This document shows positions 58,075 to 64,000 of a stretch of DNA of 64,000 nt, one piece after another. The notes below the pieces were generated by a model. The model was not told the DNA's origin. It was given only the letters and a program-made list of their open reading frames with translations, and did no database searches. The number at the start of each line of letters is the position of its first letter. The first letter of the stretch is position 1. The DNA comes from Streptomyces sp. NBC_00448 (lineage in GTDB: Bacteria > Actinomycetota > Actinomycetes > Streptomycetales > Streptomycetaceae): assembly GCF_036014115.1 (NCBI RefSeq), contig NZ_CP107913.1, forward strand, positions 2,731,001-2,795,000, in the 5' to 3' direction. Made by a program: the position numbers and the translations under genes.

Positions 58075-58419
58075 TCAGCTCTTGGCGGGAGCCTGGAGGC
58101 TCCACAGCCGGCCGTCGGGGTCCCGAACGGTCATCTCCCTGGTCCCGAAGTGGGTCTCCTCGAACGGCGAGACCACCTCGACGGCGGGATCGGCCCGGAA
58201 GGCGTCCGCGTCCGGCACCTTCAACACGATCCGCGTCTCGGGCTCACGGTCCTCGGGGACCTCGGCGACGAAGACGTAGGGGCCGTCGCCGTTGCGGAGT
58301 TGACCGGAGTCGTGGTCGGTCGAGAACTCCAGCTCATAGCCCAGCGTCTGGAAGAACTTCGCCGTCCTGCCCCAGTTGTGGGTCGTCAGGAACACGGCCT
58401 CGATGCCCTCGGTCGTCAT
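58075..58419 (-). CDS. VOC/glyoxalase-fold protein
   Basis: The 114-residue protein has a single vicinal-oxygen-chelate unit: EAVFLTTHNWGRTAKFFQTLGYELEFS, FVAEVPEDREPETRIVLKV and MTVRDPDGRLWSLQAP. Two such units normally pair. Members include dioxygenases and drug-binding proteins such as bleomycin resistance; the ligand here is unknown. The ATG is 1 nt after the RHH stop, with GGAGAG inside the upstream gene, so translation is coupled. The RHH protein likely regulates it. Confidence 0.85.
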   Translation of the reverse strand: MTTEGIEAVFLTTHNWGRTAKFFQTLGYELEFSTDHDSGQLRNGDGPYVFVAEVPEDREPETRIVLKVPDADAFRADPAVEVVSPFEETHFGTREMTVRDPDGRLWSLQAPAKS

Positions 58420-58420
58420 G

Positions 58421-58600
58421 TCAACTCTCCTTCTCGGACGTTTTCCGCTGCTGCCCGTCGGTGTCGTCGAGGTAGGCACGCAGCGCGTCCGCGACCAGCG
58501 CGGAGAGGGACGAGCCCGACTCGATGGCGTGGTACTTGACCTGCTTGATCAGCCCGACCGGCAGGTACACGTTGAACTGCTTGACCTCTTCGCCACTCAC
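58421..58600 (-). CDS. Ribbon-helix-helix (CopG-type) DNA-binding protein
   Basis: This 59-residue protein (GTG 58600 to TGA 58421) reads [40 protein letters not shown], then [19 protein letters not shown]. The beta strand KQFNVYLP, helix [14 protein letters not shown] and the helix [14 protein letters not shown] match the RHH fold. It is too short to be annotated by default callers. It precedes the VOC gene with one base between them. An array of four 8-bp CTAG repeats just upstream is its likely operator. A type II antitoxin role has no support, since VOC is not a toxin. Confidence 0.87.
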   Translation of the reverse strand: MSGEEVKQFNVYLPVGLIKQVKYHAIESGSSLSALVADALRAYLDDTDGQQRKTSEKES

Positions 58601-58609
58601 AGGGCGACA

Positions 58610-58641
58610 CTAGCACCCTAGCCCACTAGCAAGCTAGCATT
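58610..58641. promoter_or_regulatory. Four tandem 8-bp CTAGC repeats, RHH operator
   Basis: CTAG occurs at 58610, 58618, 58626 and 58634, exactly 8 bp apart, as CTAGCACC, CTAGCCCA, CTAGCAAG and CTAGCATT. CTAG is rare in high-GC genomes. The array ends 10 nt before the RHH GTG at 58600 on the minus strand and probably overlaps its promoter. Confidence 0.8.
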
Positions 58642-58675
58642 ACTCCAGGAGGCGGAGAACGGCCCCGCGCTCCCC

Positions 58676-59821
58676 CTACGCGTTGATGCCGTCGAACTGG
58701 CGTACCCAGTAAGGCGCCTGGCCCACCGTGCCGTTCCACTGCGACACGACGAGGGTGAGGGACGTCGCGGCGGGGCTGCCCGGGTGGATGTAGCCGCCGT
58801 ACAGGTTGGGGACGGTCAGCGCGGTGATCTGGGGGACGGGGGTGCTCCACACCGCGTCCGGGCGGGGCGCGGTCCGGGTGCAGATCGCCCCCAGCACCAC
58901 GTCGAAGTAGCTCATGCAGTAGGTGCCGTTGATGAGCTTCACGGAGAACTCGCCGGTGTTGTTGCCGGACAGGATGACCGACGGCGGCGCGGAGGTGGTC
59001 CACTGCCAGGAGCCGTCGAGGTAGGCCCAGTTCTGCTGGGCGCCGAAGTCGCCGTTGTGGAAGTCGCCCGGCTGGATGCGGAAGAGCTGGATCGCCCCGC
59101 CGTCGGCGGTGTTGTTGTGGGTGCCGTTCCAGCGCTTGGAGAAGATGTAGAGCCAGCCGTCGGGGTCGATGCCCGCGAACGACCACATGCCGTACATCGA
59201 TTGGTTGACGCCCCGCACGTCACCGTCCCAGTGGTAGGAGAAGTCGGTCCAGGTCGCGCCGTAGTCGTCGGAGTAGGCGACACCGGACATCAGCGAGCCG
59301 TCGTACCCGGCGGGCGGACCCCAGGTGGCCACGGAGGTGTACTGGATGTATGTGCGGCCGCCGAACTCGATGCAGTCGTTGGGGATTCGGCTGACCTCGG
59401 TGCCGTACCCGTTGTCCGCGTTGTGGGTGTAGTCGAACAACTGGGCTGCCCTGCCGCCCGGTTCGGCCCAGGTGAACGAGATCGGCGTCGCGCCGGAGGG
59501 GTCGAAGCCCGCCTGGTTCAGCATCACCGGTGAGCCGAGGTAGGTGCCGTCCGCCTGCTGCATGCCCGCCCACGAGTCGCCGAAGACGTAACCCCAACTG
59601 CCATCGTGCTCGCGGTGGTACGGGATGCCGAGGTCCCCGGAGCCCAGGCCCACGGCGCTCGCGGAGTCGCCGGGCTGGTCGCACAGCGGGGTGCCGGCCT
59701 GGGCCGCGGCGGCCGGAGCCGCACCGTACAGACCGGCGCTCAGCGCACCGGCGCCGGCCAGGGCGAACCCCGTACCGGCTTTGAGAACGGATCGGCGGCT
59801 CGGTCGTCCTGTGTGGGACAT
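58676..59821 (-). CDS. Tat-exported DUF4185 protein
   Basis: The 381-residue protein has a Tat signal (RPSRRSVLKAGTGFALAGAGALSAG, about 6-32) and a DUF4185 five-bladed propeller-like domain with GIPYHREHDGSWGYVFGDSW, GVAYSDDYGATWTDF, DPDGWLYIFSKRWNGTHN and YGGYIHPGSP. Such proteins resemble secreted glycan hydrolases or lyases, though activity is not established for this branch. ATG 59821 has GGAGG upstream. It lies beside the GT4 gene in the same direction. Confidence 0.88.
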   Translation of the reverse strand: MSHTGRPSRRSVLKAGTGFALAGAGALSAGLYGAAPAAAAQAGTPLCDQPGDSASAVGLGSGDLGIPYHREHDGSWGYVFGDSWAGMQQADGTYLGSPVMLNQAGFDPSGATPISFTWAEPGGRAAQLFDYTHNADNGYGTEVSRIPNDCIEFGGRTYIQYTSVATWGPPAGYDGSLMSGVAYSDDYGATWTDFSYHWDGDVRGVNQSMYGMWSFAGIDPDGWLYIFSKRWNGTHNNTADGGAIQLFRIQPGDFHNGDFGAQQNWAYLDGSWQWTTSAPPSVILSGNNTGEFSVKLINGTYCMSYFDVVLGAICTRTAPRPDAVWSTPVPQITALTVPNLYGGYIHPGSPAATSLTLVVSQWNGTVGQAPYWVRQFDGINA

Positions 59822-59945
59822 GGGTCGGTCCTCCAACCGTGTCGGCTCCCGGTGTCCGCCGGCGCAGCCCGCCCCGGCGCACACGTCTTCTGGTCGAACG
59901 GTAGAGGGGGACGGACGGGAGCGCGGCGAAACGGCGAGTCCCGCG

Positions 59946-61100
59946 CTACGGCTGCCGGGCGCCGACGCGGGCGTAGACGGTGAGGAGGTCGTCGACGACG
60001 GCGTCGAGGGAGAAGCGCTCCTCGACGAGTTGCCAGGCCGCGCGGGACGCGCGGGCGTTGGCGTCGGGTTCGAGGAGTTCGAGGATGGCGGCGGCGACGA
60101 GGGGGCCGTTGTCGGCGTCGGGACGGCTGGGGGTGATGACGCCGGCGCCGGCCGCCTCGATGTCCGGGGAGAGCCCGCCGGTCGCGGCGGCGACGACGGG
60201 CACGCCGACGGACATCGCTTCGAGCAGGGAAACGGCGAACGGCTCGACCACGGACGGCAGGACGTAGACGTCGGCGTCGCGCAGGCGGCGCAGCACGTCG
60301 TCGTGGCCGAGCGGGCCGGGGGTCTCCAGGGCGTGCCCGACGCCGAGTTCGGCGGCGAGGGCGCGCAGCGGCCCGGTGAGTGCGCCGGTGTCGGGTCCGG
60401 CCAGGACGAAGCGGGCGTCGGGGTGGATGGCGACCACCGCGGGCATCGCGGCGACGAAGTCCTCGGGCCGTTTCCGCTTCTGCACCCGCGCGAGGTAGAG
60501 GATCGTCGGCGGGCGGTCGCCGGTGCGCGGCGGGCGGCGGTCCTGCCGGACGACGCCGTTGACCAGGCGGTGGAAGGTCGTCAGCGGGGTGTCGGGGACG
60601 ACCGCCTGGACGCCGTCGCGCTCCGTGGCGGTGAGGTGCAGGATCGCGTCGGCCCGGCGCAGCACCCGTTTCATGCCGAGCAGGTCGACGGCCTTGGCGA
60701 AGACCTTCTCGGTGGGGTCGATCATGCCGTGCGTCTGGACCACCAGCGGCACCCCGGCCTCCAGGGCGATCAGCGCGAACGGCAGCGTGATCAGGTCCCG
60801 CATCAGGTGGACGTGCACCACGTCCGCGCCCTTGACCATCCGGCGCGCCTTCGCCAGCAGTCCCGGCGAGGTGATCCCGCTCACCTCGAACGCCGGCAGG
60901 AGGTGCCGGGCCTGGTGGACGAAGGACGGCACGCCTTCGAGCTCGGTCGGCAGCGGGCCGGTGAAGCCGTCGCCGAGCGTGGCGATCCGGGCGTCGACGC
61001 CCTTGGCCCGCAGCCCCCGCGACAGGTTCAGCGCGACCCTGGTCGGACCGCCGAAGTCGTTGGTGGGCGTGTGCAGGGTGACCACATGCAGGACTCTCAC
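59946..61100 (-). CDS. Family 4 glycosyltransferase
   Basis: The 384-residue GT-B enzyme has an N-terminal acceptor domain (VLHVVTLHTPTNDFGGPTRVALNLS, VVHVHLMRDL, THGMIDP) and the C-terminal donor-binding motif VEPFAVSLLEAMSVGVPVVAAATGG with ARVQKRKRPEDFVAAMP. A retaining GDP- or UDP-sugar transferase is expected. GDP-fucose from the gmd/fcl genes is one possible donor; this is inference. The 263 bp between it and the esterase gene shows no clear site. Confidence 0.92.
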   Translation of the reverse strand: MRVLHVVTLHTPTNDFGGPTRVALNLSRGLRAKGVDARIATLGDGFTGPLPTELEGVPSFVHQARHLLPAFEVSGITSPGLLAKARRMVKGADVVHVHLMRDLITLPFALIALEAGVPLVVQTHGMIDPTEKVFAKAVDLLGMKRVLRRADAILHLTATERDGVQAVVPDTPLTTFHRLVNGVVRQDRRPPRTGDRPPTILYLARVQKRKRPEDFVAAMPAVVAIHPDARFVLAGPDTGALTGPLRALAAELGVGHALETPGPLGHDDVLRRLRDADVYVLPSVVEPFAVSLLEAMSVGVPVVAAATGGLSPDIEAAGAGVITPSRPDADNGPLVAAAILELLEPDANARASRAAWQLVEERFSLDAVVDDLLTVYARVGARQP

Positions 61101-61363
61101 GTACGCGACGCCTCCCCCTGTGCTGCTTCCCCTGGTACGGCGCCCGCGCGCCGCCCCGGCCCATCCGGGCGTCTCCCGGCACCGGTCGGCACCCCCCGGG
61201 CACCGTCCGGACAGCCTAGCCGCGGGAGCCGTCCGGGGTAGGGCATCCCGGTGATCGGGGGGCGCTCGGGGACGGTTGGGACATCGTCACACTCTTCGCA
61301 CGGAACGCACCGGCCCCCTCAGCCCTCTAGCACTGTGGAAACGGAAAGAAAAGGGGGAGCGAC

Positions 61364-62689
61364 ATGAACCTCACCAGTTGGACCACGGCGTACGTACTGG
61401 CCGGGCTGGCCGCCGCGTGCGTGGTGCTCACGGTGTGGACGTGGCCGCGCCTCGCACGCACCGGGTGGGCGTGGGTCACGGCCCGGTTCGCCGTGATCGG
61501 CGTGACCCAGCTCGTGACGATCACCGCGCTGCTCGCGGCCGTCAACGCCGACTACCAGTTCTACGGCTCGTGGAGCGACCTGTTCGGCACCGGCAAGACG
61601 GCCCCGGTCGCGCTCAGCCCGAACGCCTCCGGTACCTCCGTGGTCAGCCGGACCCCCCTGATCGAGCCCGGTGACACCTCGCTGCTCAAGGGCGTCAGCG
61701 GCATCCCGAGCGCGCCGGCCTCGGCGAACGGCCGGGTCGAGTCGGTACGGGTGATCGGGCGGCGCACCGGCGTGATCGACCCGGCGTTCGTCTACCTGCC
61801 GCCGCAGTACTTCCAGAAGGCGTACGCCCGCCAGCGCTTCCCCGTCATCCTGGCGATGAGCGGCTACCCGGGCAGCATCTACAACCTCGCGCAGGGGCTG
61901 CGGGTCTGGCAGATCTCCCAGCAGCTGATGAAGCAGGGCAAGATGCAGCCGACGATCATCGTGGAGATCCGGCCGACGATCGCGCCGCCGCGCGACACCG
62001 AGTGCGTGAACGTGCCCGGCGGCCCGCAGACGGAGACGTTCCTGGCGAAGGACCTGCCGGACGCGCTCCGGGCCACCTACCGGGTGGGCCACAGCGCCAC
62101 CGCCTGGGGCGCGCTCGGCTACTCCTCCGGCGGCACCTGCGCGCTCCAGCTCACCATGCGCGACCCGAACGTGTTCACCTCGGCGGCGGCGCTGTCCCCC
62201 GACTTCGTCATCAAGCAGGACATCACCACCGGCAACCTGTTCGGCAGCGGGATCTCCCGGCAGAAGCGGATCGACTCCCACGACCTGTTCTGGCGGCTGA
62301 AGCACCTGCCGATCCCGCAGGTGTCGGTGCTGGTCGCCGCGAGCAAGCACGGGGACGAGCACATCTACCCGAAGGCGCAGGAGTTCCTGCAGATGGCGAA
62401 AACGCCGATGCGGACGGCGTCGATCTTCCCCGACCACGGCGTGCACAACTTCAGCACCTGGACGAGCGAGATGCCGGCGGCACTGACCTGGCAGAGCCAG
62501 CAGCTGATCTTCCCGCAGGACGTGGTGCCGTCGCACGCGGCCAAGGGCAAGGGCAAGCACAAGAAGACGGAGCTGCGGGCGGGCGGGAAGCCGCTGTCGT
62601 CCACCACCGGACGGGGCAGGAAGCACTCGGCGGACCAGAACCCGCCCACCCCCGGCGTGACGCCCACGCGGGACGAGCGACGCCCGTAG
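61364..62689 (+). CDS. Membrane-anchored alpha/beta-hydrolase esterase (FrmB/mycolyltransferase-like)
   Basis: The 441-residue protein has two N-terminal membrane helices (YVLAGLAAACVVLTVWTW; FAVIGVTQLVTITALLAAVNA), then an extracytoplasmic esterase domain of the esterase-D/antigen-85 type: FPVILAMSGYPG, LGYSSGGTCALQ with catalytic Ser near residue 254, and FPDHGVHNFSTW with the catalytic His. The C-terminus is a basic, low-complexity tail. It could deacylate surface lipid or glycan. GGAAAGAAAAGGGGGAG lies upstream of ATG 61364. No membrane partner is adjacent. Confidence 0.87.
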   Translation: MNLTSWTTAYVLAGLAAACVVLTVWTWPRLARTGWAWVTARFAVIGVTQLVTITALLAAVNADYQFYGSWSDLFGTGKTAPVALSPNASGTSVVSRTPLIEPGDTSLLKGVSGIPSAPASANGRVESVRVIGRRTGVIDPAFVYLPPQYFQKAYARQRFPVILAMSGYPGSIYNLAQGLRVWQISQQLMKQGKMQPTIIVEIRPTIAPPRDTECVNVPGGPQTETFLAKDLPDALRATYRVGHSATAWGALGYSSGGTCALQLTMRDPNVFTSAAALSPDFVIKQDITTGNLFGSGISRQKRIDSHDLFWRLKHLPIPQVSVLVAASKHGDEHIYPKAQEFLQMAKTPMRTASIFPDHGVHNFSTWTSEMPAALTWQSQQLIFPQDVVPSHAAKGKGKHKKTELRAGGKPLSSTTGRGRKHSADQNPPTPGVTPTRDERRP

Positions 62690-62809
62690 GCCATGTTGCG
62701 GACGTCCAGAAAAGAAATTCCGGCGGTCGTGTCGAGAACCCGCGCCGTGCTCCGTCCCCGGGGTGAGCGCGGCCAGAATGGGCCGCCCCCCGCACCAAGG
62801 AGAACCACC

Positions 62810-63217
62810 ATGGCCAAGTACCTGCTGCTCAAGCACTACCGCGGCGCCCCGGCCGCAGTGAACGACGTGCCCATGGACCAGTGGACGCCGCAGGAGATCT
62901 CGGACCACATCGGGTACATGAACGACTTCGCGGCCCGGCTGGAGAAGACCGGCGAGTTCGTCGACGGCCAGGCGCTCGCCCCGGAGGGGACCTTCGTCCG
63001 GTACGACGGCGAGGGCCGGCCGCCGGTCACCGACGGCCCCTTCGCCGAGACGAAGGACCTGATCGCCGGCTGGATGGTGATCGACGTCGACAGCTACGCG
63101 CGCGCGGTCGAGCTGGCCGGGGAGTTGTCGGCCGCGCCCGGCGCCGGCGGGAAGCCGATCCACGAGTGGCTGGAGCTGCGCCCGTTCCTGACCGAGCCGC
63201 CCACCATCACCGAGTGA
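62810..63217 (+). CDS. YciI/DGPF-domain protein
   Basis: The 135-residue ferredoxin-like protein has the DGPF motif (PPVTDGPFAETKDLIAGWMVIDVDS) and GKPIHEWLELRPF, typical of YCII-related proteins. AAGGAG lies upstream of ATG 62810. Its stop overlaps the next GTG, forming the usual DGPF-ECF42 sigma pair of actinomycetes; the DGPF protein's role with the sigma factor is unknown. Confidence 0.92.
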   Translation: MAKYLLLKHYRGAPAAVNDVPMDQWTPQEISDHIGYMNDFAARLEKTGEFVDGQALAPEGTFVRYDGEGRPPVTDGPFAETKDLIAGWMVIDVDSYARAVELAGELSAAPGAGGKPIHEWLELRPFLTEPPTITE

Positions 63218-64000
63218 CCGCCGACATGGACGCGGCCCTGCTCCGGAGCCTCACCCCGGGCGTGCTCGGCATCCTCGTCCGCCGCGGAGCAGACTTCGCG
63301 GCGGCCGAGGACGCCGTCCAGGACGCGCTGGTCGAGGCGGTCCGCGTCTGGCCGGCCGATCCCCCGCGGGACCCGAAGGGCTGGCTGGTCACGGTGGCCT
63401 GGCGGCGGTTCCTCGACGCGACCCGGGCGGACTCCGCCCGGCGCCGGCGCGAGGACCGCGTCGACGAGGAGCCGCCGCCCGGGCCCGCGTCCGCGGTGGA
63501 CGACACGCTCCGGCTGTACTTCCTGTGCGCCCACCCGTCGCTGACCCCGTCCTCCGCGGTGGCGCTCACGCTGCGCGCCGTCGGCGGGCTGACCACCCGT
63601 CAGATCGCCGCCGCGTACCTGGTGCCGGAGCCGACGATGGCGCAGCGGATCAGCCGGGCCAAGCGGACCGTCTCCGGCGTACGGTTCGACCGGCCCGGCG
63701 ACGTGGCCACAGTGCTGCGGGTCCTCTACCTGGTCTTCAACGAGGGCTACTCCGGCGACATCGACCTCGCCGCCGAGGCGATCCGGCTCACCCGGCAGCT
63801 CTCGGCCGCGATCGACCACCCCGAAGTGGCGGGGCTGCTCGCACTCATGCTGCTGCACCACGCCCGGCGCGCGGCCCGGACCACGCCCGACGGCAGCCTG
63901 GTGCCGCTGGCCGAGCAGGACCGCGGCCGGTGGGACACCCGGGCGATCGCCGAGGGCGTGCAGATCCTCCAGGCGGCCCTCGGCCGCGACCGGCTGGGCG
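63214..64000 (+). CDS. ECF42-type sigma factor (3' part cut by window end)
   Basis: The frame begins with GTG 63214, which overlaps the DGPF stop (GTGA), and stays open to the window end (262 codons seen). It has sigma region 2 (AAAEDAVQDALVEAVRVWP, DPKGWLVTVAWRRFLDATR), region 4 (LTTRQIAAAYLVPEPTMAQRISRAKR) and the start of the long C-terminal domain with the YLVFNEGYS motif of ECF42 (SigJ/YlaC-like DUF6596). ECF42 factors work with DGPF proteins and lack classical anti-sigmas. The C-terminus is outside the window. Confidence 0.93.
   Translation, partial: MTADMDAALLRSLTPGVLGILVRRGADFAAAEDAVQDALVEAVRVWPADPPRDPKGWLVTVAWRRFLDATRADSARRRREDRVDEEPPPGPASAVDDTLRLYFLCAHPSLTPSSAVALTLRAVGGLTTRQIAAAYLVPEPTMAQRISRAKRTVSGVRFDRPGDVATVLRVLYLVFNEGYSGDIDLAAEAIRLTRQLSAAIDHPEVAGLLALMLLHHARRAARTTPDGSLVPLAEQDRGRWDTRAIAEGVQILQAALGRDRLG

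Noticed and set aside
58421-58600. RHH protein as antitoxin of a toxin-antitoxin pair
   Set aside because: Its coupled neighbour has a VOC fold and no toxin family features.

Overview
The window is very GC-rich, gene-dense DNA with strong codon-position GC bias, frequent GTG/TTG starts and ATGA/GTGA overlaps. It carries a SARP/AfsR-type regulator, an F420-dependent reductase, several ECF sigma factors, Tat- and Sec-exported sugar-binding proteins and a DmdR/IdeR-like iron box. All of this points to a Streptomyces-like actinomycete (Streptomycetaceae), and gene content looks chromosomal rather than phage or plasmid. No rRNA, tRNA or CRISPR array was recognised.

Layout. 0-9 kb is mostly housekeeping: the 3' part of a GH13 alpha-glucosidase, an APH-like kinase, nadE, an EEP-fold membrane phosphatase/nuclease, a DHA2 drug exporter with its TetR regulator, and panB. 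9-16 kb holds an ECF sigma/zinc anti-sigma pair, a DrrAB-type ABC exporter and a 1192-residue SARP-NB-ARC-TPR regulator. 16-23 kb has an M50 protease abutting a 293-bp MITE-like element, npdG, an MFS exporter, map, a lipoprotein and a primase/polymerase-like protein. 23-36 kb is accessory and metabolic: heme oxygenase behind an iron box followed by a decayed heme ABC transporter, an ECF41 sigma factor divergent from a LUD protein, a DDAH-like hydrolase, a TetR/FAD-monooxygenase pair, a carotenoid-desaturase-like oxidoreductase, CorA, a lipoprotein and Rsm22. 37-53 kb is a cell-surface carbohydrate region: polyprenyl-P sugar transferase, fcl and gmd (GDP-fucose), a secreted propeller/FN3/LamG protein, a lipoprotein, two GT2 enzymes, a Tat-exported LamG metallophosphoesterase and a GH78 alpha-L-rhamnosidase. 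53-64 kb holds a MarR-MFS-isochorismatase operon, remnants of an ECF sigma locus, DUF899, GNAT, an RHH-VOC-microprotein operon, a DUF4185 protein, GT4, a membrane esterase, and a DGPF/ECF42 pair running off the end.

How it works together. The surface-glycan genes form the clearest functional block: Gmd and Fcl would make GDP-L-fucose, the sugar transferase would load the first sugar on a lipid carrier, GT2/GT4 enzymes would extend it, and the secreted LamG proteins and rhamnosidase would bind or trim extracellular glycan. Many transporter and sigma genes are next to a clear palindromic control site.

The most unusual features are non-coding. They are a family of long palindromic intergenic repeats (six copies) that begin at stop codons and carry a nested module; one has been read into the C-terminus of a monooxygenase. 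There is also a symmetric divergent ECF41 promoter, a four-fold 8-bp CTAG operator in front of a ribbon-helix-helix gene, and tandem duplications that lie just past the stop codons of several minus-strand genes.
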